Below, piece by piece: positions 7,167 through 16,251 of a stretch of 40,608 bases of DNA (position 1 is its first letter; the number at the start of each line of letters is the position of its first letter). The translations under genes and the position numbers were made by a program. The stretch is from Hyphomicrobiales bacterium (GTDB lineage Bacteria > Pseudomonadota > Alphaproteobacteria > Rhizobiales > Beijerinckiaceae), in assembly GCA_947455025.1 (NCBI GenBank), contig CANGLU010000019.1:1-40608 (forward strand), written 5' to 3'. Below the pieces are notes generated by a model. That model saw nothing but the letters and a program-made list of their open reading frames with translations, made no database searches and was not told the DNA's origin.

Positions 7167-8285
7167 TTAAAGGCCTAAAAGGCTTTCGGCGCTTGTATAG
7201 GTGAGGCCTTGTGCATCAGCGACGGCCTTATACGTCAACTTGCCATCATGAACGTTGAGGCCATTACGCAGATGCTTGTCGTCGATTGTGGCCTGTTTCC
7301 AGCCTTTATTGGCGAGCGCTAAAGCAAAAGGCAGCGTGCCATTGTTCAGTGCGAAGGTTGAGGTGCGGGCCACTGCGCCGGGCATATTGGCGACGCAGTA
7401 ATGAATGACGCCATCCACAACATAAGTAGGTTCGGCGTGGGTGGTGGCTTTCGACGTTTCGCAGCAGCCACCTTGATCGATAGCGACGTCGACAATGACG
7501 GAGCCGGGCTTCATGGTTTTAAGCATCGCGCGGGTGATCAGCTTTGGTGCTTCGGCACCTGGGATCAACACGCAACCGATGACCATATCCGCCGTTGTGA
7601 CGAGGTTATTAACCGCGTCACGGGTTGAAAACACCGTGCGTACGGCGCCGTTGAACTGTGCTGAAATACGACGAAGCACTTCGGCCGAGCGATCAACCAC
7701 GGTGACATTGGCACCCATGCCAAGCGCGATGGTTGCGGCATGCGTACCCGAGACGCCGCCGCCTAAAATCACAACATTACCAGCAGGCACGCCGGGGACG
7801 CCGCCGAGCAAAATGCCCAAGCCCCCTTGGGCCTTCTCCAGACAATGCGCACCGACTTGCGGGGCCAAGCGGCCAGCAACTTCGGACATCGGGGTCAAGA
7901 GCGGAAGACCGCCTGTTGGTGACGTCACCGTCTCATAGGCGATGCAGGTGGCACCTGACGCCAAAAGATCTTTCGTCTGCTCAGGATCTGGAGCCAAATG
8001 AAGATAGGTGAAGAGGAGCTGGCCCTTGCGGAGCTTTTTACGTTCAACGGCTAGGGGTTCTTTGACCTTTACGATCATGTCAGCGCTGGCGAAAATTTCA
8101 TCCGCCGTTGCGGCGATGGTTGCGCCTGCGGCGACATAGTCGGCATCGGTTACGCCCGCGCCATTGCCGGCATTGGTCTCAACCGTCACCTGATGGCCGT
8201 GATGAACGAGTTCAGCCACGGAGGATGGCACGAGGCCAACCCGAAATTCGTTGTTTTTGATTTCCTTTGGAACGCCAATGCGCAT
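7167..8285 (-). CDS. ald: Alanine dehydrogenase
   Basis: NAD-dependent L-alanine dehydrogenase (alanine to pyruvate plus ammonia), 372 residues, the usual length. Visible features are Arg15 (EFRVGLVP), Lys75 (KVKEPL) and His96 (TYLHLAPD) at the canonical numbers for substrate binding and catalysis, and the Rossmann motif VVILGGGVSGTHAA. The rest (MRIGVPKEIKNNEFRVG, EVAGRLAPQVGAHCLEK) is typical of Ald. It is transcribed divergently from an Lrp/AsnC regulator across 141 bp, the usual arrangement for an ald gene and its regulator, so alanine-responsive control is likely. It shares a terminator with the convergent upstream operon. Confidence 0.96.
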   Translation of the reverse strand: MRIGVPKEIKNNEFRVGLVPSSVAELVHHGHQVTVETNAGNGAGVTDADYVAAGATIAATADEIFASADMIVKVKEPLAVERKKLRKGQLLFTYLHLAPDPEQTKDLLASGATCIAYETVTSPTGGLPLLTPMSEVAGRLAPQVGAHCLEKAQGGLGILLGGVPGVPAGNVVILGGGVSGTHAATIALGMGANVTVVDRSAEVLRRISAQFNGAVRTVFSTRDAVNNLVTTADMVIGCVLIPGAEAPKLITRAMLKTMKPGSVIVDVAIDQGGCCETSKATTHAEPTYVVDGVIHYCVANMPGAVARTSTFALNNGTLPFALALANKGWKQATIDDKHLRNGLNVHDGKLTYKAVADAQGLTYTSAESLLGL

Positions 8286-8376
8286 GAGATCCTCCCTTTT
8301 ATTCCGTTGTCCGGTAAAGGGATATTTCCACAGGCTGAATGGAATCTCTCGCGAAAGAGGGGCGCAGGATGCCTCG

Positions 8377-8425
8377 TTTAAAAAATTTTATGCGACATTT
8401 CACCATAAACATGGCAGAATATTCG
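8377..8425. promoter_or_regulatory. AT-rich divergent control region between ald and the Lrp-family gene
   Basis: The half of the 141-bp gap nearest the regulator gene is strikingly AT-rich against its surroundings. It contains TTTAAAAAATTTTA (8377-8390), CATAAA (8404-8409) and the palindrome GAATATTC (8417-8424). Lrp-family proteins bind loosely conserved AT-rich palindromes, so an autoregulatory site is plausible. No clear Shine-Dalgarno sequence precedes the regulator's ATG at 8427, so translation from a very short leader is possible. The exact operator is not defined by sequence alone. Confidence 0.35.
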
Positions 8426-8426
8426 A

Positions 8427-8888
8427 ATGATTGAACTTGATGCGCGTGATCGTTCTATCCTTCGGCTGCTTCAGGCGGATGCCGGCATTACCAATGCCGA
8501 TCTGGCGGAGCGGGTGAATTTGTCGCAATCGGCCTGTTTGCGGCGGGTGAATATGCTGCATGAGCGCGGTTTGGTGCGCGGAACCGTGATGCTGCTGGAT
8601 GAAAAAGCGGCGGGTCTATCGGGCACCGCCTTCGTCTTCGTGACGCTCGACCAGCAGGGCCGAAACAGTCTTGATGAATTTGAAGCGGCTGTGGGCGAGC
8701 ATCCGGAAATTTTGGAATGTTACCTGTTGGCGGGTACGGCGGATTATCTTTTGCGGGTGGTTTATGCCGATACCGCCGATTTTGAGAGGATTCACCGCAA
8801 TATTGTCACACGATTGCCCGGTGTCGTGCGTGTGCAATCGACCTTGGCGCTCCGAACTGTGAAGCGGACAACGGCGCTGCCCGTCTAG
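8427..8888 (+). CDS. Lrp/AsnC-family transcriptional regulator, likely ald regulator
   Basis: 153-residue Lrp/AsnC protein. The N-terminal helix-turn-helix is LDARDRSILRLLQ...NADLAERVNLSQSACLRRVNML (about residues 4-45). The C-terminal ligand-binding RAM domain begins near GTAFVFVTLDQQ and includes VLECYLLAGTADYLLRV-like spacing (LECYLLAGTADYLLRVV). It is divergent from ald, and in many proteobacteria such a partner (AldR) activates ald in response to alanine, so that role is inferred from position. The ATG at 8427 is the only sensible start; the Shine-Dalgarno sequence is weak or absent. Confidence 0.9.
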   Translation: MIELDARDRSILRLLQADAGITNADLAERVNLSQSACLRRVNMLHERGLVRGTVMLLDEKAAGLSGTAFVFVTLDQQGRNSLDEFEAAVGEHPEILECYLLAGTADYLLRVVYADTADFERIHRNIVTRLPGVVRVQSTLALRTVKRTTALPV

Positions 8889-8948
8889 TGTTGGCTTGCG
8901 TCTTTTATCGCCTTGGTCGATAAGGTTTCGACCTTTCGAGAAGGATTC

Positions 8949-9206
8949 GTGCCCGTGTCTCAGTCTATTCCTGCCGATATTGCTGCTTTACCGTTTGAAA
9001 AGGCTTTGGCCGAACTCGAGACCATTGTTGGCCGCCTTGAAAAAGGGGACGTGCCGCTCGAGGATTCAATCGCGCTCTATGCGCGGGGCGATGCGCTGCG
9101 GGCGCAATGCGAGACGTTGCTGAAAAAGGCCGAGGCGCGGATCGAGAAAATCGCGCTTGATGCGCAAGGCAAGCCGACAGGCACGACGCCGCTCGACGCC
9201 GACTAG
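8949..9206 (+). CDS. xseB: Exodeoxyribonuclease VII small subunit
   Basis: 85-residue XseB, which forms the ExoVII single-strand DNA exonuclease with many copies around XseA. The core [27 protein letters not shown] and the [15 protein letters not shown] segment are diagnostic. The start is GTG 8949, placed by GAGAAGG (8938-8944) just ahead; a second GTG two codons later and a TTG at 8913 are weaker options. In related genomes xseB is usually followed by dxs and then tlyA. Here a pirin gene occupies the place where dxs is expected. Confidence 0.92.
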   Translation: MPVSQSIPADIAALPFEKALAELETIVGRLEKGDVPLEDSIALYARGDALRAQCETLLKKAEARIEKIALDAQGKPTGTTPLDAD

Positions 9207-9290
9207 CAAGACTGCAAGCCAGCGCTTGCATCAACTTCCTTGAAGATTACGCACGCTTAAGCAAAATAGCGGCTCACAAGGAGTATTGCC

Positions 9291-10205
9291 ATGTCTACGC
9301 CTGATCATGAGGATCCAATCGCCGGAAACGCTTGGAGCTGCGATGCGATTGAAACCGTGATTGTGCCGCGTGCGCGGGACTTGGGCGGATTTTCGGTACG
9401 GCGCGCGCTGCCATCGGCGCGAAAGCAGATGGTAGGACCCTTTATCTTTTTTGATCAGATGGGACCGGCTGAATTTTTGCTCGGCCAAGGTCTTGATGTG
9501 CGCCCGCATCCGCATATCGGGTTATCGACGGTGACCTATTTGTTTGATGGCGAAATTATGCATCGGGATTCCTTAGGCGTTGTGCAGCCTATTCGTCCGG
9601 GTGCTGTGAATGTCATGACGGCGGGGCGCGGGATTGTGCATTCGGAGCGGACGGCACCGGAAGAGCGGGCCAAGGCTCCTAAATTGTTTGGCATTCAAAC
9701 ATGGGCGGCCCTTCCGGCCAGCCATGAAGAAGCGATGCCGGATTTCTCCCATTTTTCGGAAGCCGATTTGCCGCGTATTACCGGCGAGGGAAAGCGAGTC
9801 CGTGTGATTATGGGGTCGCTTTATGGCGAAACCTCGCCGGTCCCGTTTCCGTGGGATGTGATGTATGCGGAAGCCATATTGGCTCCGGGCGCTATTTTGC
9901 CGCTTGATCCGAGCCATGATGAGCGGGCGATTTATGTGGTTTCGGGCGAGATTGATATTGCGGGTGACAGTTTTGGCGCTGGACAATTGCTGGTGTTTAA
10001 ACCGGGCGACCGGATTTCGGTCTTGGCGTTATCGAATGCTCGGCTCATGTTGATCGGCGGCGAGCCGATGGATGGCCCGCGGCATATTTGGTGGAATTTC
10101 GTCTCCTCCCGCAAAGAGCGGATCGAGCAAGCCAAGGCGGAATGGAAATCCGGGCGATTTGATACGGTACCCGGCGAATACGAGTTTATTCCGCTGCCCG
10201 ATTAA
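9291..10205 (+). CDS. Pirin family protein
   Basis: 304-residue bicupin of the pirin family. The metal-binding set of the N-terminal cupin is visible as His73 and His75 (RPHPHIG), His117 and Glu119 (IVHSERT). Bacterial pirins have been reported as quercetin dioxygenases or as regulators of central metabolic enzymes; the role here is open. AAGGAG (9278-9283) stands ahead of the ATG at 9291. The gene lies between xseB and tlyA on the same strand, with an 84-bp gap upstream that includes a short GCAAG..CTTGC inverted repeat. Confidence 0.9.
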   Translation: MSTPDHEDPIAGNAWSCDAIETVIVPRARDLGGFSVRRALPSARKQMVGPFIFFDQMGPAEFLLGQGLDVRPHPHIGLSTVTYLFDGEIMHRDSLGVVQPIRPGAVNVMTAGRGIVHSERTAPEERAKAPKLFGIQTWAALPASHEEAMPDFSHFSEADLPRITGEGKRVRVIMGSLYGETSPVPFPWDVMYAEAILAPGAILPLDPSHDERAIYVVSGEIDIAGDSFGAGQLLVFKPGDRISVLALSNARLMLIGGEPMDGPRHIWWNFVSSRKERIEQAKAEWKSGRFDTVPGEYEFIPLPD

Positions 10206-10249
10206 GGCTCGGATTGGACTTGTGAGCGCAGACTTGCTTTAAGGCGGGT

Positions 10250-10984
10250 ATGACCTCACGCCTTCGCGCCGATCTGTTGCTTGTTGAACGTGGCTTTTAT
10301 GAAAGCCGCGCCCGCGCGCAATCGGCCATTGCGGCTGGGCTTGTGACGGCCAACGGTGTTGCGATCACCAAAGCTTCCTCGACCATCGCATCGGATGCGG
10401 TGATTGTGGCCGGATCGGAGCATCCTTGGGTTTCGCGGGGTGGGGTTAAGCTTAAGGCCGCGCTGGATCATTTTAAGATTGACGTTTCCGGACGCTATTG
10501 TCTCGATATTGGCGCATCGACGGGCGGCTTTACGGATGTGCTGTTAAAGCATGGTGCTGAGCATGTTGTTGCTGTTGATGTAGGCCATCATCAATTTCAC
10601 GCTTCATTGGCGGATGATGAAAGAGTGACGTTGTTGGAAGGCATGGATGCGCGGCGATTGACGCGTGATGATGTAAGGCAAGTCCCTTCATTGATTGTTT
10701 TCGATGTGAGCTTTATTTCATTGTCGCTCGTTGTGCCGCCTGTTTTAGCGTTGGCTGAATTAGGTTGCCTTTGTGTTGCGCTGATTAAACCGCAATTTGA
10801 AGTGGGCCGCGCCTTTCTCAAAAAGGGCCTTGTTAAAGACGAGCTTGCCCGTGATGAAGCGGTCGAGCGGATTAAGGCACAGTTTATATCGCTTGGCTGG
10901 CAGTGTTTGGGCTTAATCCGTTCGCCGATTGAGGGCGGGGATGGCAATATCGAATTTTTAATCGCGGCGGAGAAAGTCACTTGA
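10250..10984 (+). CDS. tlyA: TlyA family rRNA 2'-O-methyltransferase
   Basis: 244 residues: an N-terminal S4 RNA-binding domain (about 3-62, RLRADLLLVERG...ARAQSAIAAGLV) and a FtsJ/RrmJ-type methyltransferase domain. The SAM motif is LDIGASTGGFTDVLL. Asp in VFDVSFISL, Lys in LIKPQFE and Glu in GNIEFLI fit the catalytic K-D-K-E set, with the first Lys in RGGVKLKAAL. TlyA methylates ribosomal RNA and affects capreomycin sensitivity in mycobacteria; it was formerly called a haemolysin. Its stop overlaps the next gene's TTG start, so the two RNA methyltransferases are coupled. Confidence 0.93.
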   Translation: MTSRLRADLLLVERGFYESRARAQSAIAAGLVTANGVAITKASSTIASDAVIVAGSEHPWVSRGGVKLKAALDHFKIDVSGRYCLDIGASTGGFTDVLLKHGAEHVVAVDVGHHQFHASLADDERVTLLEGMDARRLTRDDVRQVPSLIVFDVSFISLSLVVPPVLALAELGCLCVALIKPQFEVGRAFLKKGLVKDELARDEAVERIKAQFISLGWQCLGLIRSPIEGGDGNIEFLIAAEKVT

Positions 10985-12249
10985 CCACACTAACCCTTGA
11001 TATTCTCCGCTTAGGTAGCAAAGGCGATGGTGTTGCCGAAGGGCCCAACGGTCCGATCTTTGTGCCGCGTGCCATTCCGGGTGACCGCGTCAGCGTTGAT
11101 TTAGCCTATGGCGAACCCGAGATCGTTGAAATCGAAACCGCATCACCCCATCGCATCGCACCAATATGCCCCTTGTTTGGGACATGCGGCGGTTGTTTGA
11201 TGCAAGAAGCAGATGAAGAGACCTATTCCACTTGGAAGCGTGGTTTGGTTATTGAAGCTATGGCACCGTTGAAAGCGGGGGATCGTGTTGCCCCATTGAT
11301 CGCGGCCCATGGTGATGGACGCCGACGGGTGACGTTTCATGCACGGCGAACGGATAGCGGTGTGGAGCTAGGCTTCATGCGCGCGCGCTCACATGATTTG
11401 ATCCCTGTGGCGCATTGCCCGTTGCTGACGGATGGATTGAAACGCGCTGCCGAAATTGCATTGCCGCTTGCAACACGGCTCGCTTCTTCCGGCAAACCAA
11501 TTGACGTCGGGGTTACGGAAAGTCTGGGTGGCCTTGATGTTGATTTGCGCGGCTATGGTGCGGTGAGCGCGCAGTTACGCCGTACGCTTGCCAATGATGC
11601 CGAGCATTATGATTTGGCCCGGCTATCCGTGCATGGCGATGTGATTGTTGAACGTCGACGGGCCGAGATTATGATTGGCCGCGCGCGGGTCGCGCTTCCG
11701 CCCGGAGGCTTTTTGCAAGCAACGCAAAAAGGTGAAGAAGTTCTTGCTGAGCTTGTGACCCAAGCCTTGCAAAAATCAACAAAAGTAGCTGATCTTTTTT
11801 CGGGCATCGGAACTTTTGCACTTCGGATTGCCGAGACGGCAAGCGTGCATGCGGTTGAATCCAATGCGCCAGCGGTAGCCGCGTTGCAGCGCGCGATCCG
11901 CGAAACGCAAGGCTTGAAGCCGATGAGCGTTGAGACACGCGATTTATTTCGTAGGCCGCTGACGGGATTAGACCTTTCAGCCTTTGATGCGATTGTTTTA
12001 GATCCGCCGCGGGCCGGAGCGGAAGCGCAAATTCGTGTGATCGCAACGTCCAATATCCCGCGTGTTGTTTCGGTATCGTGTCATCTCGGAACCTTTGTCC
12101 GGGATGCGGAGCTTCTTGTCAGAGGCGGATATCGACTGGTATCGGTAACGCCTGTCGATCAATTCCGTCATTCGTCGCATGTTGAATTGGTCGGTGTGTT
12201 TGAGCGTCCTGCGTTGAGCGTGAAGCGTCCAAGGAAATTGCTGGGCTAA
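10981..12249 (+). CDS. TrmA/RlmCD-family class I SAM-dependent RNA (uracil-5-)methyltransferase
   Basis: 422 residues. An N-terminal TRAM-like beta-barrel (GSKGDGVAEGPNGPIFVPRAIPGDRV) is followed by an iron-sulfur motif with Cys63, Cys69 and Cys72 (CPLFGTCGGC) and a fourth Cys in AHCPLL. Next comes the methyltransferase domain with VADLFSGIGTFALRIA and VLDPPRAGAE. The catalytic Cys is in VSVSCHLGTFVRD, where related enzymes usually read SCNPxTFxRD. The start is TTG 10981, overlapping the tlyA stop. Whether the target is 23S rRNA U747/U1939 or tRNA U54 cannot be decided from sequence. Confidence 0.9.
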   Translation: MTTLTLDILRLGSKGDGVAEGPNGPIFVPRAIPGDRVSVDLAYGEPEIVEIETASPHRIAPICPLFGTCGGCLMQEADEETYSTWKRGLVIEAMAPLKAGDRVAPLIAAHGDGRRRVTFHARRTDSGVELGFMRARSHDLIPVAHCPLLTDGLKRAAEIALPLATRLASSGKPIDVGVTESLGGLDVDLRGYGAVSAQLRRTLANDAEHYDLARLSVHGDVIVERRRAEIMIGRARVALPPGGFLQATQKGEEVLAELVTQALQKSTKVADLFSGIGTFALRIAETASVHAVESNAPAVAALQRAIRETQGLKPMSVETRDLFRRPLTGLDLSAFDAIVLDPPRAGAEAQIRVIATSNIPRVVSVSCHLGTFVRDAELLVRGGYRLVSVTPVDQFRHSSHVELVGVFERPALSVKRPRKLLG

Positions 12250-12252
12250 GAC

Positions 12253-13677
12253 ATGTCGGATGTGCAGAATAATTCAATGGCAATCGTTGCCGAACTTAAG
12301 ACTTTGCTCGGCAGCCCTTATGTGCTGGATGGTGCCGAAGCGATGGCGCCCTATCTCACCGATTGGCGGAAGCGGTTTACCGGATCAGCCCTTTGCGTTG
12401 TAAAGCCGGCCACTACGGAAGAGGTTGCGGCTCTGATGCGCCTCGCCTCCGAGAAGGGTTTGTGCATTGTGCCACAAGGCGGCAATACTGGCCTCGTTGG
12501 CGGTAGTGTCCCCATCGGCAATGGCCATGAAATTATTTTGTCGTTGGCGCGGTTGACGAATATTCGCGAAATCGATGCGGTTTCGGATGTGATGGTGATT
12601 GAGGCTGGTGCAACGTTGATGGCGGCGCAAGAGGCAGCGGCTAAAAACGACCGTCTTTTTCCTTTGTCGCTGGCGTCCGAAGGAACCGCGACGATTGGTG
12701 GCGCGATCGGTACCAATGCAGGCGGCACGGCCGTTCTCGCTTATGGCACGATGCGCGATTTGGTGGTTGGACTTGAAGTTGTCTTAGCCGATGGCCGGAT
12801 CTGGAATGGATTGGGCAAGCTTAAAAAAGACAATACCGGCTATGATCTCAAACATTTATTTATCGGCTCAGAAGGAACATTGGGCATCGTAACGGCGGCG
12901 GTTGTTAAATTGTTCCCCGCCCCTAAATCACGCGCGACGGCTCTGTGTGGCCTCGCATCCGTTGAGGATGCTTTGAAGTTTTTCAACCTTGTTAAGGCGG
13001 AAGCCGGGCGTGAATTAACGACTTTCGAATTGATCCCGCGCTTGGGCATTGACCTCGTGTTGAAACATTTTTCCGACACAAGGGAACCGCTGTTTTTTAA
13101 ACACCAATGGTATGTCCTCATTGAGTTTTCTTCTTTAACGGAGGACGGCGCAGACCCGCTCGCTCAGCGGCTGATCCTTGATGCGATTGATAAAGCCTAT
13201 CTCGAGGATAGTGTGTTTGCAGTAACGCTTTCGCAACGGGATGAATTTTGGCGGCTTCGGGAATATATGCCCGATGCGCAGACCCGCGAGGGCGCGTCGA
13301 TCAAGCACGATATTTCTGTTTCGATCGATGCTATTCCGGCCTTCATCGATACCGTTGTCAAAGAATTGATCGCCCTCCTTCCCGATATCAGGCCTTTTGT
13401 GTTTGGGCATGTCGGTGACGGTAATTTGCATTTTAACATGCAGGCTCCTGAAGGTGCCGATCGAAAGGCATTTTTAAAACAGGCTGATGCAGTGCATGAG
13501 ATTGTTTATCGCCATATTGCCGCATTTAAGGGTTCCATCTCTGCCGAGCACGGCATTGGACAAGTTAAGCGCGAACGCCTTGCGCAAACCAAAGATGCGG
13601 TAGCGCTTGACTTGATGCGGACGATTAAAAAAGCGCTTGATCCGGATGGCCGGCTCAACCCGGGAAAAGTGCTTTAA
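12253..13677 (+). CDS. FAD-linked oxidase, D-2-hydroxyacid (2-hydroxyglutarate/lactate/glycolate) dehydrogenase type
   Basis: 474-residue VAO-fold flavoprotein of the GlcD/DLD group. The FAD-binding PP-loop region is visible (PQGGNTGLVGGSVP and LASEGTATIGGAIGTNAGG), and the C-terminal oxidase domain has FGHVGDGNLHFN and SAEHGIGQVKRE. D-2-hydroxyglutarate dehydrogenases, D-lactate dehydrogenases and GlcD all carry these motifs, so the acid oxidised is uncertain; the composition and length suit the D-2-hydroxyglutarate dehydrogenase-like group best. It starts 3 bp after the methyltransferase gene. Its last 4 bp overlap the end of the convergent yedK gene. Confidence 0.88.
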   Translation: MSDVQNNSMAIVAELKTLLGSPYVLDGAEAMAPYLTDWRKRFTGSALCVVKPATTEEVAALMRLASEKGLCIVPQGGNTGLVGGSVPIGNGHEIILSLARLTNIREIDAVSDVMVIEAGATLMAAQEAAAKNDRLFPLSLASEGTATIGGAIGTNAGGTAVLAYGTMRDLVVGLEVVLADGRIWNGLGKLKKDNTGYDLKHLFIGSEGTLGIVTAAVVKLFPAPKSRATALCGLASVEDALKFFNLVKAEAGRELTTFELIPRLGIDLVLKHFSDTREPLFFKHQWYVLIEFSSLTEDGADPLAQRLILDAIDKAYLEDSVFAVTLSQRDEFWRLREYMPDAQTREGASIKHDISVSIDAIPAFIDTVVKELIALLPDIRPFVFGHVGDGNLHFNMQAPEGADRKAFLKQADAVHEIVYRHIAAFKGSISAEHGIGQVKRERLAQTKDAVALDLMRTIKKALDPDGRLNPGKVL

Positions 13678-14357
13678 AAGAGGCTTTGCTGCTCTGGCTT
13701 TTTAGGCTTTTGCACAGCGGGCTCAATGGTGATCGGCCCTGTTCTGGGATCAAATGGTTCCATCACGAAAAAATCATCGGGCGCGGGTTTGATGAGCTTC
13801 AGTGCATCTTCCAAGGGATGGGATTCGGATTCAAGCCAAAGCGCGAATTGGTCTTGATGAATGATCACAGGCATTCGGTTGTGGAGGGCTGATACCATGC
13901 CATTGGCATCGGTTGTAACAATCGCCGCCGTATCAATTTCCGAGCCATTGGCGTGGGCGTAAGGTTCCCATAAGCCTGCCATGGCAAACACGGCGTTATC
14001 GGGTTTGTGAATACGATAGGGCGTTTTTTTCTTGGCCACCGTTGACCATTCATAAAAGGAATCCGCAGGGATGAGGCAACGGCGGTGGCGTGTGGCGGAT
14101 TTGAAGGTTGGCTTTGCTGCAATGGTCTCGCCGCGCGCATTGAAAAGGACGGGAAACCCTTCCGGCTCTTTCAGCCAGCCGGGCAAGAGGCCCCACCGCA
14201 TCAAGCGGAAATGGCGGTGCGTGCCTTCCTGCGTCACTACCGCGATGGGATCGGTTGGCGATATATTACCGCGTGGCGGAAAATTAGGTCGTTCATCATA
14301 GGCAAAGAGAGCGAGCACTTCTTCGGGTGTTGCGCTCAGAGCAAATCGTCCGCACAT
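13674..14357 (-). CDS. yedK: SOS-response-associated abasic-site peptidase-like protein (YedK/HMCES)
   Basis: 227-residue SRAP-domain protein. The catalytic Cys2 follows the initiator Met (MCGRF) and forms a stable thiazolidine link to abasic sites in single-stranded DNA. Asn73 (FNARGET), Glu103 (SFYEW) and His159 (LHNRMPVI) complete the active site. It shields abasic sites from strand breakage. It lies 6 bp downstream of the acyl-CoA dehydrogenase gene on the same strand and so is probably cotranscribed with it. The window also carries tag and a uracil-DNA-glycosylase-like gene, whose type of activity produces abasic sites. Confidence 0.94.
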   Translation of the reverse strand: MCGRFALSATPEEVLALFAYDERPNFPPRGNISPTDPIAVVTQEGTHRHFRLMRWGLLPGWLKEPEGFPVLFNARGETIAAKPTFKSATRHRRCLIPADSFYEWSTVAKKKTPYRIHKPDNAVFAMAGLWEPYAHANGSEIDTAAIVTTDANGMVSALHNRMPVIIHQDQFALWLESESHPLEDALKLIKPAPDDFFVMEPFDPRTGPITIEPAVQKPKKPEQQSLF

Positions 14358-14363
14358 GATGAA

Positions 14364-16127
14364 TTAGGCGCTCGCTAGTAAAACGGAATCGATATTCGAC
14401 AGCGCTGCTGCCCCTTCGGTTACCGTTCGCGCCAGCGATTGGGCTTCCGGTGCGATCTGCTCGGCAAAGAAACGCGCCGTCGCAATATGCTTGTCGGATG
14501 GATCGGCGAGGGCGGCGTGCACCAGATTAATGCCGCCGAGCGTCGTGCCAAAAAGGGTCTGGTAGGGCGTGGCGGAAGCTAAGGCTTCTTCGGTGCGTTC
14601 TTTAAGCGCTTTTGCCATCCACAGCGTTGCCGCTTCAAGGGCTGCCATCGCTTCGCTAAGTTTATCAGCGCTTGCGCCAAAGCCGGGCAGATTGCTTGCC
14701 TTTAAAGCGTTCAGCGTCGCATGCATTTCGCCAAAGAGCGAGCGCACTGCGTCACCGTTTGAAAGCGGTAATTTACGGGTCACAAGATCAATGGCTTGAA
14801 TGCCATTGGTGCCTTCGTAAATCGCGGCAATGCGCGCGTCGCGCAAATGTTGGGCGGCGCCCGAGCCTTCGATAAAGCCCATGCCGCCATGGACTTGAAT
14901 ACCGAGGGATGCCACTTCAATGCCGATATCGGTTGACCATGCTTTGGCGATGGGGGTGAGCAACGCGGCGCGCTCTTCCGACGCTTTGCGCTTTTCAGGA
15001 TCGGCTTCGCGGTGTGAGCGGTCCATCGCGGCGGCTGTCATGTAGCAAATGGCGCGGGCTGCATCTGTCTTGCTGCGCATGAGCATCAACATTCGTCTGA
15101 CATCTGGATGCGCGATAATGGCACTCATGCCGTCGGACGTGCTGCCAATGGCGCGGCCTTGTTTGCGTTCTGAGGAGTAAGCAAGGGCCAATTGATAGGC
15201 GCGTTCGGCAATGGCCACGCCTTGTAAGCCAACGCCGAGGCGGGCATTGTTCATCATCGTGAACATGCAATTGAGGCCACGGTTTTCTTCACCGATGAGA
15301 TAGCCGACCGCTCCGCCTTGATCACCATACATCATCGTGCAGGTGGGAGAGGCGTGGATGCCGAGTTTGTGCTCGAGACCAGAGCAACGCACATCATTGC
15401 GCGCGCCTAAACTTCCATCCGGATTGACGAGAAATTTGGGCACGAGGAAAAGCGAGATGCCACGCGTGCCTTGTGGCGCATCGGGCAAGCGGGCGAGGAC
15501 GAGATGGATAATGTTATCCGTCAGATCATGCTCGCCATAGGTGATGTAGATTTTCTGTCCGCTGATGCGATAGCTGCCATCGGCAGCGCGCTCGGCGCGG
15601 GTTTTCAACGCTCCGACATCGGAGCCTGCATGCGGCTCCGTCAGGTTCATGGTGCCCATCCATTCGCCGGAGACGAGCTTGTCGAGATAGATTTTTTTGA
15701 GCGCGTCTGAGCCATGGGCGACAAGCGCATCAACCGCCCCCGTTGTCAGCATCGGCCCCAGCATGAAGGCCATGGAGGCGGAGGTCCACATTTCGCTGCA
15801 CGCGGTTTGTAAGAGCTGCGGCAGGGCTTGGCCGCCGTGCTCGGATGGCGCGGTGAGGCCGTTCCAGCCACCCTCGGCCCAATCGCGATAGGTTTCTTTC
15901 CAACCGGGCGCGGTCGTCACAACGCCATTGTCAAAGCGATTACCGATTTGGTCGCCAATGTGATTGAGCGGTGCGATACGGTCGGTTGCGAATTTGCCTG
16001 ATTCTTCCAAGACAGCATCGGCCAAATCATCGGCAAGTTCAGGTGCCAATCCGTCCTTTAACAGGGAATTGAGGCCGAATGTCTTGGCCATAAAGGCGAT
16101 TTCAGCAACCGGTGCGCGATAGGTCAT
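14364..16127 (-). CDS. Acyl-CoA dehydrogenase, long form with C-terminal extension
   Basis: 587-residue flavoprotein of the acyl-CoA dehydrogenase superfamily, longer than the roughly 380-residue basic form. The extra N- and C-terminal segments fit the FadE/DmdC-like long group. FAD and substrate regions visible are MGTMNLTEPHAGSDVG, ISGQKIYITYGEHDL and the QVHGGMGFIEGSG stretch; the catalytic-base region is IAAIYEGTNGIQAIDL. TGAGG lies 8 bases ahead of the ATG at 16127. The long form includes 3-methylmercaptopropionyl-CoA dehydrogenases as well as fatty acyl-CoA enzymes, so the substrate is open. An AcuI-like reductase lies 2 kb away. Confidence 0.9.
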   Translation of the reverse strand: MTYRAPVAEIAFMAKTFGLNSLLKDGLAPELADDLADAVLEESGKFATDRIAPLNHIGDQIGNRFDNGVVTTAPGWKETYRDWAEGGWNGLTAPSEHGGQALPQLLQTACSEMWTSASMAFMLGPMLTTGAVDALVAHGSDALKKIYLDKLVSGEWMGTMNLTEPHAGSDVGALKTRAERAADGSYRISGQKIYITYGEHDLTDNIIHLVLARLPDAPQGTRGISLFLVPKFLVNPDGSLGARNDVRCSGLEHKLGIHASPTCTMMYGDQGGAVGYLIGEENRGLNCMFTMMNNARLGVGLQGVAIAERAYQLALAYSSERKQGRAIGSTSDGMSAIIAHPDVRRMLMLMRSKTDAARAICYMTAAAMDRSHREADPEKRKASEERAALLTPIAKAWSTDIGIEVASLGIQVHGGMGFIEGSGAAQHLRDARIAAIYEGTNGIQAIDLVTRKLPLSNGDAVRSLFGEMHATLNALKASNLPGFGASADKLSEAMAALEAATLWMAKALKERTEEALASATPYQTLFGTTLGGINLVHAALADPSDKHIATARFFAEQIAPEAQSLARTVTEGAAALSNIDSVLLASA

Positions 16128-16173
16128 AACACATGCCTCAAAAGGAATTGATCATTTAGCGTCTAAGATAGGC

Positions 16174-16179
16174 TATAAT
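16174..16179 (+). promoter_or_regulatory. Candidate -10 element upstream of the Sua5-type gene
   Basis: A perfect TATAAT occurs in the 124-bp divergent gap between the acyl-CoA dehydrogenase and Sua5-type genes. The nearest -35-like hexamer, TTGATC at 16148-16153, is 20 bp upstream, longer than ideal. The promoter call is therefore tentative. Confidence 0.35.
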
Positions 16180-16251
16180 GCCCTGATTTGCACCTTGGCT
16201 TTCTCTCAACCAAAGGATTATAGCGCGTAAGATGAAAGTGAAGTTCCGCCT

